Assembly (NCBI GenBank): GCA_040385825.1
Contig: JAZKGQ010000003.1
Span: 124,001-188,000, forward strand
Direction of reading: 5' to 3'
Length of the DNA: 64,000 nt
From: JANNNF01 sp040385825
GTDB taxonomy: Bacteria > Pseudomonadota > Alphaproteobacteria > Rhodobacterales > Rhodobacteraceae
How positions within the stretch are numbered: the first letter of the stretch is position 1; each line of letters opens with the position of its first letter. Below, in pieces: positions 18,701 through 26,126 of this stretch. The translations under genes and the position numbers were made by a program. Under the pieces are notes generated by a model. The model was not told where the DNA came from, ran no database searches, and saw only the letters and a list, made by a program, of their open reading frames with translations.

Positions 18701-19018
18701 GTACTCGAATGGCCATGTCTCGGCGCTATCCTCGACGAAAAAGTCGAAGGGGTTGTAGACGGTCATGTCGGCGGTCAGATCAACTTCGATCTTCAACTCG
18801 CTGACCGGGTTGGGAAAAACGAACCGCGCCAGCCAGTTGCCATAGGGGTCTTGCTGATAGTTCACGAAATGATCGGCAGGCGTCACCTTCAGCGAATGCG
18901 ACACCACCCGCGTCCGGCTGTGCGGGGCGGGACGCAAGCGGATGACCTGCGGACCCAGGGTCACCGGGCGGTCGTATTTGTAATGGGTCAGGTGATGGAT
19001 GCTGGCGAGAATGGACAT
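15722..19018 (-). CDS. Transglutaminase fused to DUF2126 (large)
   Basis: 1098-residue protein, first gene of the operon. Residues 1-300 hold the N-terminal beta domain and a transglutaminase core with C180 (SGSCRDSS), H229 (DLHAW) and D245 (GLDPTSG). The remaining ~780 residues form the DUF2126 region (for example TMGGEPTFVSIDD and TGTGGGNHVVVGG). The ATG at 19018 (MSILASIHHLTHYKYDRPV) matches the beta-strand start common to these proteins; the 39 upstream in-frame residues are not family-like. It is the most 5' member of the set with the ATP-grasp-alpha-E fusion and the small transglutaminase. Function unknown. Confidence 0.9.
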   Translation of the reverse strand: MSILASIHHLTHYKYDRPVTLGPQVIRLRPAPHSRTRVVSHSLKVTPADHFVNYQQDPYGNWLARFVFPNPVSELKIEVDLTADMTVYNPFDFFVEDSAETWPFEYPEDIAEDLTIYRACDPAGPLLQQFVDSIDRTPVRTVDFIVGLNAQVANRVGYLIRMEPGVQTPEETLTLASGSCRDSSWLLVNTLRHLGFAARFVSGYLIQLKPDLTAIDGPAGATHDFTDLHAWAEVYLPGAGWIGLDPTSGLLTGESHIPLAATPHFRNAAPISGMASYAETTFAFDMQVARTAEHPRITKPFSDAAWADLNALGHKVDAALQAGDVRLTMGGEPTFVSIDDFEAGEWNTDAVGPTKRIFADALIRRLQARFAPGGFLHYGQGKWYPGETLPRWTFSLYWRRDGKPIWHDPDLIAAEVTGKVATKAQAEDLLKNIAQTLGVPDENVLPAFEDPAEWIVKEGNLPENVTPENSKLKDAEERNRIARVFARGLTEPSGYVLPVQRWQSQAAKTWVSEKWSMRRGHLFLVPGDSPVGYRLPLGSLPHVPAASYPHIHPADPFEERGDLADHAPQAVSSFTAADPVQARAEQVISDLAGSVRTAISVEPRDGRLCVFMPPVGRVEDYLDLVAAAETAARTIGLPVHIEGYGPPNDPRLNVIRVAPDPGVIEVNIHPAHNWGEVVATTEAVYEEARQLRLGADKFMVDGKHTGTGGGNHVVVGGVTPADSPFLRRPDLLASLVLYWQRHPSLSYLFSGLFIGPTSQAPRIDEARMDALYELEIALAQVPMPGTGAAPPPWLVDRLFRNLLVDVTGNTHRAEICIDKLYSPDGPTGRLGLVEFRGFEMPPNPRMSLAQQLLIRAIIARMWAAPIKGNLTRWGTTLFDRFMLPHFVWADFLDVLTDLRGHGFDLSPDWFKAQSEFRFPFCGEVEVEGVKLELRQALEPWHVMGETGAIGGTVRYTDSSVERLQATLTAGDPDRYVVTCNKRRLPLQKAGSGVSVAGVRYKAWQPPLALHPVLPVNAPLTFDIYDSWTGRALGGCTYHVKHPGGRSYDTFPVNGNEAEARRLSRFEPFGHTGGFYDPVHESPHPEFPMTLDLRRSPGI

Positions 19019-19132
19019 GCGTTCATTTCTGGTTGGGGCGGTTGACCTGGGGCTGCGCCCATGTGTCCCATAGCATATGCTTCTGCGCCATAGGCTTGTG
19101 CGCCCTGCGCGCGCACGCGGCACGGTTTTGCG

Positions 19133-19160
19133 CAAATTCGCGGCGTCTGCGCGAAATTTG
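19133..19160. repeat. Inverted repeat between arsJ and the transglutaminase operon
   Basis: Arms CAAATTCGCG and CGCGAAATTTG pair with a single bulged base around a 7-base centre. It lies in the 175-base gap between the end of arsJ and the start of the transglutaminase-DUF2126 gene, which share a strand. No T-tract follows, so an operator for the downstream operon is as plausible as a terminator. Confidence 0.35.
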
Positions 19161-19193
19161 GGCAGATGGCCGGAACATCATGGCGATGCGGGC

Positions 19194-20435
19194 TTAGGCC
19201 AGCCTGCGCAGGCTCAGCCAGCTTGCCGCCGCCATCGCCGCCGCCGTGGCAAGGCACAGCGGCAGCCCGCCGATCTGATAGCTGACCCCCGACAGCACCG
19301 TCCCCACCAGCCGCCCCGCCGCATTGGCCATGTAGTAAAACCCCACATCCATCGTCACCCGCTCGGCACTGGCAAAGGCGAGGATCAGGTAGGAATGCAG
19401 CGCAGAGTTCAGCGCAAAGACAAAACCGAAGGCGAGCAATCCGGCCACCAGCACCGGGGTCAGCCCGCCGATCTGCGTCGCCGCAAACCCCGCCAGCATC
19501 AGCGGAATCGCCGTCAGAACCGCGACCCAGACCCGCGCGTCGTGCAGGATGCGGGCCAGCGGCTTGTCACGCGCGCGCAGCAGGCGGGGGGCTGCGGCCT
19601 GTACCGCACCGTAAGCGATGATCCAGGCCGCCATGAAGCCGCCGACCAGAAAGAACGCCTGCCGCTGGCCTGCGGCGGTGCCATCCGACAGGACGGCGGT
19701 GAAATAGACCGGAATGCCCACCACGAACCACACATCCCGCGCGCCAAACAGGAACAGCCGCGCCAGCGACAGCCGGTTGATGCGCGGGTCGCGGGAAAAC
19801 ACCTCGGCAAGGCGGGCAGTCTTGCGGCCCTGCGGCAGGCCTGCGGGCATCCACAGCATGACGCAGGCCAGAACCACCACCAGCGCCGCCGCCATGCCCC
19901 AGACCGCAGGCTGAAAGCCGACTCCGCCCAGCAAGGCCGCGCCAAGGAAAAACCCCGCCCCCTTGACCGCGTTCTTCGATCCGGTCAGCGCCGCCACCCA
20001 AGAAAACAGCCCGCCGTTCGCCGCCGGGGCCAGCAGCTTGACCGCCGATTTGGCCGACATCTTGGACAGATCCTTGGCCACCCCCGACGCGCCCTGCACC
20101 GCCATCACGAACCCGACCGACACGGCCACCGACCACGCAGGGTCCAGTTGCGCCAGCAGTATCAGCGCCGCGATCTGCACCCCAAGCCCGGCATAAAGCG
20201 TGGCCGTCAGCCCCACCCGCGCCGCGATCCAGCCCGCCGCAAGGTTGGTCACGATCCCTGCCACCTCATACAGCACGAACAGCCAGGCAAGCTGCACCGG
20301 GCTGAACCCCAACCCGTTGAAATGCAGCAGCACCAGCATGCGCAGCGCGCCATCGGTCAGCTCGAACGCCCAATAAGCGGCGGTCACGGCGGCATAGGCC
20401 CGCAGGGGTGAAGATGGGCGCAAAGGGCTGGTCAC
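19194..20435 (-). CDS. arsJ: Organoarsenical efflux MFS transporter ArsJ
   Basis: 413-residue, 12-segment major-facilitator protein. Its place directly after the arsR-arsC fusion and a dedicated GAPDH identifies it as ArsJ, which exports 1-arseno-3-phosphoglycerate so that the unstable ester breaks down outside the cell. The N-terminus (AYWAFELTDGALRMLVLLHF) and GVAKDLSKMSAKSAVK fit this subfamily. The start is GTG at 20435, forming a GTGA overlap with the GAPDH stop codon; the frame stays open upstream within gap. Confidence 0.88.
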   Translation of the reverse strand: MTSPLRPSSPLRAYAAVTAAYWAFELTDGALRMLVLLHFNGLGFSPVQLAWLFVLYEVAGIVTNLAAGWIAARVGLTATLYAGLGVQIAALILLAQLDPAWSVAVSVGFVMAVQGASGVAKDLSKMSAKSAVKLLAPAANGGLFSWVAALTGSKNAVKGAGFFLGAALLGGVGFQPAVWGMAAALVVVLACVMLWMPAGLPQGRKTARLAEVFSRDPRINRLSLARLFLFGARDVWFVVGIPVYFTAVLSDGTAAGQRQAFFLVGGFMAAWIIAYGAVQAAAPRLLRARDKPLARILHDARVWVAVLTAIPLMLAGFAATQIGGLTPVLVAGLLAFGFVFALNSALHSYLILAFASAERVTMDVGFYYMANAAGRLVGTVLSGVSYQIGGLPLCLATAAAMAAASWLSLRRLA

Positions 20436-21442
20436 AGCATCCCCGCGACCATCCGGGTGATGTCGGCCAGACGGCAGGCATAGCCCCATTCGTTGTCGTA
20501 CCACGCAAAGATCTTTACCTGCGTGCCGTTGACGACCATCGTGCTGGCCGCGTCGATGATGCTGGACCGCGGGTCGTTGGTGTAATCCGACGACACCAGT
20601 TCGCGCACTTCATAGCCCAGAATGCCATTCAGTGCGCCTGCGGCGGCGGTGGCGAACAGGGCGTTCACCTCGGCGACGGTGGTGGGGCGGTCCACCTCGA
20701 ACACGCAATCGGTCAGCGAGGCGTTCAGCAGCGGCACCCGCACGGCATGGCCATTCAGACGGCCCGCAAGTTCGGGGTAGATCAGGGTGATGGCGGTGGC
20801 AGATCCGGTGGTGGTGGGGATCAGGTTCAGCAGCGCAGACCGGGCGCGGCGCATATCCTTGGTGGGGCGGTCCACCATGGTCTGCGTATTGGTCACATCG
20901 TGAATTGTCGTTATTGATCCGTGTCTTATGCCGATACCTTCGTGTATCACCTTGACGATTGGCGCAAGGCAGTTGGTGGTGCAACTGGCGGCGGTGACCG
21001 TGTGGTGCAGCGCGGGGTCATACAGGTGGTGGTTCACCCCGTAGACCAGGTTCAGCGCGCCGCCGTCCTTGACCGGGGCCGACACGACGACCTTTTTGAC
21101 GCCCGCCGCAAAATAGGGCGCGATCCTGGCCTCGGTTTTGAACACCCCGGTCGCGTCGATCACCAGATCGATCCCCATGGCGGCAAGGGGCATATCCTCG
21201 ATCCGTTTCGCGCGGGTCAGGGCGATGTTCCGGCCCGCGATCGTCAGACTGGCTGCGTCATGCGCAATCGCACGCGGCCAGCGGCCGTGGACCGAGTCGA
21301 ACTCCATCAGCAGGGCGTGTTGTTCGGGCGAGCCTGCGGCATCGTTGATCAGCACGATCTGACCGCCGGCGCCAGTGTCGATCAGGTCGCGCAGGGCGAG
21401 TTTGCCGATGCGGCCCAGGCCGTTGAGGGCGATGCGGGGCAT
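20432..21442 (-). CDS. gap: ArsJ-associated glyceraldehyde-3-phosphate dehydrogenase
   Basis: 336-residue type I GAPDH with the NAD-binding start ALNGLGRIGKL, catalytic C154 in ASCTTNCLAP and partner H181. When arsenate replaces phosphate this enzyme makes 1-arseno-3-phosphoglycerate, the substrate of ArsJ. The operon context (arsR-arsC upstream, arsJ overlapping by 4 bases) argues for the detoxification paralogue rather than the glycolytic enzyme. It starts at ATG 21442, 11 bases after the arsR-arsC stop. Confidence 0.92.
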   Translation of the reverse strand: MPRIALNGLGRIGKLALRDLIDTGAGGQIVLINDAAGSPEQHALLMEFDSVHGRWPRAIAHDAASLTIAGRNIALTRAKRIEDMPLAAMGIDLVIDATGVFKTEARIAPYFAAGVKKVVVSAPVKDGGALNLVYGVNHHLYDPALHHTVTAASCTTNCLAPIVKVIHEGIGIRHGSITTIHDVTNTQTMVDRPTKDMRRARSALLNLIPTTTGSATAITLIYPELAGRLNGHAVRVPLLNASLTDCVFEVDRPTTVAEVNALFATAAAGALNGILGYEVRELVSSDYTNDPRSSIIDAASTMVVNGTQVKIFAWYDNEWGYACRLADITRMVAGML

Positions 21443-21453
21443 GGGGTTTCCTT

Positions 21454-22293
21454 TCAGGGGGCGGGCTTGCGGCCCAGATGATCGACATGGGCTTGCAGCG
21501 CCACGCGGGTCAGGGTGTCAAAGGGCAGGGCGGCAAAGCTGGTGATGCGGCGGCGCAGTTCGGCATAGGTCTGCGCAAAGGCCAGCGCCTTTTCGGCATC
21601 GGTGCCGGTGGCCTTGACCGGGTCGGGCAGGCCCCAATGCCCGGTGATCGGCTGGCCGGGCCAGGGCGGGCAGTCTTCATGCGCGGCGGCATCGCAGACG
21701 GTAAAGACGAAATCCATCACCGGCATGCCGGGGGCCTGAAACTCCGAGACATGCTTGGACCGCAGGGTGGAGACGTCATGCCCGTTGCGCAGCAGCACCT
21801 CCAGCGCGAAGGGGTTCAACGCGGTGCCGGGCCGGGTGCCTGCGGAACTGGCGTGAAACCTGGCCCCGCCAATGTCGCGCAGCAGGGCCTCGGCAAAGAT
21901 CGACCGGGCGGAATTGCCCGAGCAGATGAACAGCACGTCAAAGGCGGTATCGGTCATGGCACGTTTTCCTTCCGTTTCAGCGGGGCCAGGCCGGGCCATC
22001 AGATCGGCCCGACCCCGCCCGATGTCATCGACGAAATAGGTGGCCAGGGCACCGGCGGCGGCCATGTCCACGCAGTAGAATATCGCCCGGCCCTCGCGGC
22101 AGGACCGGATCAGGCCTGCGGTTTCCAGCAGGCCCAGATTGGTCGACAGCGTGTTCGGCCGCATCGACAGGGCGGTGGCAATGTCGCCTGCGCGCACCCC
22201 GTGCGGGACATGCCGCATCAGCAGGCGAAAGATGCCCAGACGGCCCGGATGGCCAAGCGCTGCGAAGGCGCGGGTGGCGGCTGTTGTTTCCAT
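21454..22293 (-). CDS. ArsR-type repressor fused to arsenate reductase ArsC
   Basis: 279-residue two-domain protein. Residues 1-95 are a winged-helix ArsR/SmtB domain; residues 113-279 are a low-molecular-weight-phosphatase-type arsenate reductase with P-loop CSGNSAR (124-130), further Cys at 200 and 208 and the GLPDP loop. The spacing C124/C200/C208 resembles the three-Cys relay of thioredoxin-linked enzymes. The ArsR part lacks the classic CxC site and has only C65 and C74, in the wing. An internal ATG (M113, at 21957) has GGAAGG about 10 bases upstream, so free ArsC may also be made. First gene of the ars operon, with a palindrome over its start codon. Confidence 0.92.
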   Translation of the reverse strand: METTAATRAFAALGHPGRLGIFRLLMRHVPHGVRAGDIATALSMRPNTLSTNLGLLETAGLIRSCREGRAIFYCVDMAAAGALATYFVDDIGRGRADLMARPGPAETEGKRAMTDTAFDVLFICSGNSARSIFAEALLRDIGGARFHASSAGTRPGTALNPFALEVLLRNGHDVSTLRSKHVSEFQAPGMPVMDFVFTVCDAAAHEDCPPWPGQPITGHWGLPDPVKATGTDAEKALAFAQTYAELRRRITSFAALPFDTLTRVALQAHVDHLGRKPAP

Positions 22294-22312
22294 TATTCAG
22301 GAATAATGGAAA
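22287..22312. promoter_or_regulatory. Perfect 26-bp palindrome, probable ArsR operator
   Basis: Two perfect 12-base arms (TTTCCATTATTC and GAATAATGGAAA) flank a 2-base centre. The arsR-arsC ATG (22291-22293) lies inside the left arm, so a bound repressor would sit on the start of its own gene. The size, AT-richness and dyad fit SmtB/ArsR operators. purU begins 224 bases away on the other strand. Confidence 0.75.
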
Positions 22313-22535
22313 TGATTGCCCTGCCACAAGTGAAGGTTTTGTGACGCAACGGAAGGCTGACCCGCCACCTTGCCGCTTTGGCGATGGCAGATGCCGCAAC
22401 TCAATCGCCAGGGACCGAAATTCCTGTGGTAAAGGCAAGCATTCTGGGGTGATGTCCGGTCCGTCGGGCCACACCACAGGCCCCGCACCCCGCACCGCCT
22501 TGCGGCACACCCACAGCTATCAGAATGGACCTGAC

Positions 22536-23420
22536 ATGACGACCTTTGCCCTTCGCGTTCAATGCCGATCAACCCGTGGCATCGTGGCTGCGATCTCGAC
22601 CTTTCTTGCGGATCAGACCTGCAACATCACCGACAGCTCGCAGTTCGACGCGACCGACACGGGCGAATTCTTCATGCGGGTCAGCTTCCGGTCGGAAGGC
22701 GGCAAGGGGCTGGACGAGCTGCGCGCGGGCTTTGCGCCGGTGGCGGCAAAGTTCGGCATGGAGGCCGAGTTCTTTGACGAGCTGAGCAAGCGCAAGGTGA
22801 TCATCATGGTGTCGCGCTTTGGCCATTGCCTGAACGACCTGCTGTACCGCTGGCGCATCGGGGCGCTGCCGATCGACATTGTGGCGGTGATTTCCAACCA
22901 CACCGAATATCAGAAGGTGGTCGAGGCCCGTGGCGTGCCGTTCCACTGCATCAACGTGACACGCGAAAACAAGGCCGAGGCCGAGGCGCAGCAGTTGAAG
23001 ATCGTCGAGGAGACGGGGGCGGAACTGATCGTGCTGGCGCGCTACATGCAGGTGCTGTCGGATTCGATGTGCCAGAAGATGTCGGGACGGATCATCAACA
23101 TCCACCATTCCTTCCTGCCCAGCTTCAAGGGCGCGAACCCCTACAAGCAGGCCTTCGACCGGGGCGTGAAACTGATCGGGGCGACCTCGCACTACGTCAC
23201 CGCCGATCTGGACGAAGGCCCGATCATCGAACAGGACACCATCCGCGTCACCCATGCGCAGTCGAATGACGATTACGTCAGCCTTGGCCGCGATGTGGAA
23301 GCCCAGGTGCTGTCGCGCGCCATTCACGCGCATATCCATGGCCGGGTGTTCATCAACGGCCACAAGACCGTGGTGTTCCCGGCCTCGCCGGGGTCGTATG
23401 CGTCGGAACGCATGGGCTAG
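22536..23420 (+). CDS. purU: Formyltetrahydrofolate deformylase
   Basis: Hydrolyses 10-formyl-THF to THF and formate, feeding purine synthesis and balancing one-carbon pools. The 294-residue product has an N-terminal ACT domain (about 1-80, start TTFALRVQCRSTRGIV) and a formyltransferase-fold domain. The catalytic N188, H190 (NIHHSFLPSF) and D226 have the same 36-residue His-Asp spacing as GAR transformylase. The start is ATG 22536, with only a weak ribosome-binding site. In related bacteria purU often accompanies sarcosine/one-carbon genes; here the sox operon is 10 kb away. Confidence 0.95.
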   Translation: MTTFALRVQCRSTRGIVAAISTFLADQTCNITDSSQFDATDTGEFFMRVSFRSEGGKGLDELRAGFAPVAAKFGMEAEFFDELSKRKVIIMVSRFGHCLNDLLYRWRIGALPIDIVAVISNHTEYQKVVEARGVPFHCINVTRENKAEAEAQQLKIVEETGAELIVLARYMQVLSDSMCQKMSGRIINIHHSFLPSFKGANPYKQAFDRGVKLIGATSHYVTADLDEGPIIEQDTIRVTHAQSNDDYVSLGRDVEAQVLSRAIHAHIHGRVFINGHKTVVFPASPGSYASERMG

Positions 23421-23532
23421 GAACGGGCGGCGGGCAGGTCCGGTGGTATCGGGCCTGTCCCTGATGCAGACGGGGGGAGGAAGGTCCGCTGCCGGGCGGC
23501 TTTGACCTTTGGGGAAACCGGGCCGCGGTTGT

Positions 23533-23554
23533 GCTTGATACTGGCTTGATACTG
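23533..23554 (+). repeat. Tandem 11-bp direct repeat upstream of pxpA
   Basis: GCTTGATACTG occurs twice head-to-tail, 56 bases before the pxpA start codon. It may be a regulator half-site pair or a slippage product; nothing further can be said from sequence. Confidence 0.45.
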
Positions 23555-23609
23555 GCGGGCGGTCCGTGTTCCATGGCGGGGTGCCCCTTCGGCCCCGGAT
23601 AGACGACGG

Positions 23610-24374
23610 ATGACGCAGATCGACCTCAACTCTGACCTTGGCGAGGGGTTCGGGCCTTGGACCATGGGCGATGATGCGGCGATGCTGGGGCTGGTCAGCA
23701 GCGCCAACATCGCCTGCGGGGGCCATGCGGGCGATGCCGAGACGATGTTTGCCACTCTGCGCCATGCGGTCGCCAACGGGGTGACGGTCGGGGCGCATCC
23801 CGGTTACGCCGACCAGATGGGCTTTGGCCGCCGGATCATCCCGATGGCCCCGGCAGAAGTGGGGCGCATGGTGGCAGCACAGATCGGCAGCCTTCAGGCC
23901 ATGGCCCAGCTTGCGGGCGCGGTGGTGCGTTATGTCAAGCCGCATGGCGCGCTGGCCAATCTGGCCGCCGATGATGCGGGGGTGGCGCAGGCGATCACCG
24001 ATGCGGTGCGCGCCCTGTCGCCCGGTCTGGCGCTTCTGGCGATCTCGGGCACGGTGCTGGAGGCCACGGCGCGGGCCGCAGGGGTGCAGGTGTTTTCCGA
24101 GGTGTTTGCCGACCGGGGCTATCTGCCGAATGGCAGGCTGGTGCCGCGCGGGCAGGCGGGGGCGATGATCCATGACCCGGATGTGGCGGTGGCGCGGTTG
24201 CTGGCGTTCCTGCAATCCGGGCGGATGCCGGTGGTGGGCGGCGATGCCATTCCGCTGGCGGCGCAGTCCATCTGCGTGCATGGCGACAGTCCGGGCGCGG
24301 TGCAGATGGCGGGCCGCATCCGGGCAGGGTTGCTGGCCGAGGGCATTGGCATTGCCGCCTTCCTGCCCGCATGA
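23610..24374 (+). CDS. pxpA: 5-oxoprolinase subunit A (LamB/YcsF family)
   Basis: 254-residue subunit of the prokaryotic ATP-dependent 5-oxoprolinase (PxpABC), which opens pyroglutamate to glutamate. The family start DLNSDLGEGFG (residues 5-15), the NIACGGHAGD segment, VGAHPGYAD and the C-terminal ICVHGDSPGAV are present. The ATG at 23610 follows GGATAGACGACGG. The stop overlaps pxpB as ATGA, so the three subunits are translationally coupled. Confidence 0.93.
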   Translation: MTQIDLNSDLGEGFGPWTMGDDAAMLGLVSSANIACGGHAGDAETMFATLRHAVANGVTVGAHPGYADQMGFGRRIIPMAPAEVGRMVAAQIGSLQAMAQLAGAVVRYVKPHGALANLAADDAGVAQAITDAVRALSPGLALLAISGTVLEATARAAGVQVFSEVFADRGYLPNGRLVPRGQAGAMIHDPDVAVARLLAFLQSGRMPVVGGDAIPLAAQSICVHGDSPGAVQMAGRIRAGLLAEGIGIAAFLPA

Positions 24375-25063
24375 CGCCCGAGGTGACGCCCGACGCGCCG
24401 ATCTTTCGGCCCGTGGCGGAACGCGCGGTGCTGGTTGACTTTGGCACGGCGGTCAATGACGCCGCCCATGCGGCGGTGTTGCGGCTGGACCGGGCGCTGG
24501 CGGACAGTCCCTGTCCGGGATTTTGCGAATCCGTCCCGGCCTTTGTCAACCTGCTGGTGGTGTTCGATCCGCTGGTCACCGGGCACGCAGCGGTCGAGGC
24601 GCATCTGCGCACCCTGCTGTCGGTGCCGGGGGGGACGCGTGCCGCACCTGTGACGCATGAGGTGCCGGTCTGCTATGACGCCGATCTGGCCCCCGATCTG
24701 GGGGCCGTGGCCGCCCGGACCGGGCTGTCGGTCGAGGCCGTGATCACCGCCCATCTGGCCGGGCGCTATCAGGTGGCGATGTACGGGTTTGCGCCGGGCT
24801 ATGCTTATCTCGCGGGGGTGCCGGATGCGATCCGGGTTGACCGCAAGCCTGCCGCCGTGCGCGGGGTGGCGGCGGGCAGCGTGATCATCGCGGGGCCGCA
24901 ATGCCTGATCACCACGCTGACCATGCCGACCGGCTGGTGGCGGATCGGGCGGTCGCCGACCGCCATCCTGACCGGCGACACCGACCGGCCCTTTCTGTTC
25001 GGGGTGGGCGATGCCGTGCGGTTCCGCCGCCTGTCGCGCAGCGCGTATGAGGCGCTGCGATGA
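24371..25063 (+). CDS. pxpB: 5-oxoprolinase subunit B family protein
   Basis: 230-residue allophanate-hydrolase-subunit-1-like protein, KipI-related, with PVCYDADLAPDL and the MYGFAPGYAYLAG motif typical of the family. It forms the PxpBC subcomplex that phosphorylates 5-oxoproline. It overlaps pxpA upstream and pxpC downstream by 4 bases each. The N-terminus could begin a few codons later, but the ATGA overlap favours this start. Confidence 0.92.
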   Translation: MTPEVTPDAPIFRPVAERAVLVDFGTAVNDAAHAAVLRLDRALADSPCPGFCESVPAFVNLLVVFDPLVTGHAAVEAHLRTLLSVPGGTRAAPVTHEVPVCYDADLAPDLGAVAARTGLSVEAVITAHLAGRYQVAMYGFAPGYAYLAGVPDAIRVDRKPAAVRGVAAGSVIIAGPQCLITTLTMPTGWWRIGRSPTAILTGDTDRPFLFGVGDAVRFRRLSRSAYEALR

Positions 25064-26037
25064 CCGAGGCCACCATGCGCGTCGGGTTTGCAGGCCCCCA
25101 TGTCACGCTGCAGGATGCGGGCCGGCCCGGTCTGATGCGCTACGGCGTGCCGGCCTCGGGCCCGATGGACCGGCACAGTCTGGCGATTGCCAATGCCGCC
25201 CTTGGCAACCCGGTGGGGCAGGCGGGCATCGACATCTCGCTTGGCGGCGTGGCGCTGCATTGTACCCACGGCGCGGTGACGCTGGCGCTGGTGGGGGGCG
25301 GGTTCATCGCCGAGGTGGCAGGCCGCAAATTCGGGTCGTGGTGTGTGTTTACCCTAGGCCAGGGCGAGGCGTTGACCATCCGCCCCGGACCTTGGGGCAG
25401 TTGGGCCAGCCTTGCGGTTGCGGGTCGTCTTGTGGCGGACCCCTGGCTGGGCAGTCTTGCCACCCATGGCGCGTCGGGGTTTGGCGGCGGCAGGCTGACC
25501 ACCGGGCAGAGGCTGACCATCGCCGATGCGGCGGTGCGGGTGGCCTGCGAAGGCCCTGTTCCCTGCCCGGTCTGGGCGCGGCCCCGCCATCTGCTGCGCT
25601 GCGTGATGGGGCCGCAGGACCGGTTTTTCACCCCCGAAGCTTTGGCAAATTTCACCAGTGCCCGCTTTGCCGTGACCGATGCGGTGGACCGGATGGGGGT
25701 TCGGCTGCGCGGGCCGGCCCTGCCGCCGGTGGCGGCGCTGTCGATCCCGTCCGAGCCGGTGATGCGCGGGTCGGTGCAGGTGTCGGGCGACGGGGCCATG
25801 GCGGTGCTGCTGGCAGACCATCAGACCACCGGCGGCTATCCCAAGATCGCCACGGTGATTGCGCCCGATCTGGACGGTTTCGTGCAATGCCGCCCCGGCG
25901 ATCTGGTCCGCTTTGCGCCCTTGTCGCCCGCCGATGCCGTGCAGGCGACTCGCCACCATGCGCAAAGGGTGCAGGCCTTCCTCGCCCGTATCCGGCAGCT
26001 GCGGGGCGGTGCCGGCCCTGCGCCGGAGGAAGGATAG
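25060..26037 (+). CDS. pxpC: 5-oxoprolinase subunit C (biotin-dependent carboxyltransferase family)
   Basis: 325-residue allophanate-hydrolase-subunit-2-like protein, KipA-related. Signature segments are TLQDAGRPGLMRYGVPASGPMD near the N-terminus, then GASGFGGGRL and HQTTGGYPKIATV. It completes the pxpABC operon, starting inside the pxpB stop (ATGA). Some annotation pipelines label the family as urea-amidolyase-related; the three-gene context supports 5-oxoprolinase. Confidence 0.92.
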   Translation: MTEATMRVGFAGPHVTLQDAGRPGLMRYGVPASGPMDRHSLAIANAALGNPVGQAGIDISLGGVALHCTHGAVTLALVGGGFIAEVAGRKFGSWCVFTLGQGEALTIRPGPWGSWASLAVAGRLVADPWLGSLATHGASGFGGGRLTTGQRLTIADAAVRVACEGPVPCPVWARPRHLLRCVMGPQDRFFTPEALANFTSARFAVTDAVDRMGVRLRGPALPPVAALSIPSEPVMRGSVQVSGDGAMAVLLADHQTTGGYPKIATVIAPDLDGFVQCRPGDLVRFAPLSPADAVQATRHHAQRVQAFLARIRQLRGGAGPAPEEG

Positions 26038-26126
26038 CCCGCCGCCCTGCGTTGCGGTCCGGACCGGGCTGGGGTAAGCAGACCACAGACCGCATTCCGA
26101 ACCGGCAGTCCAATACGGCGCACGCG

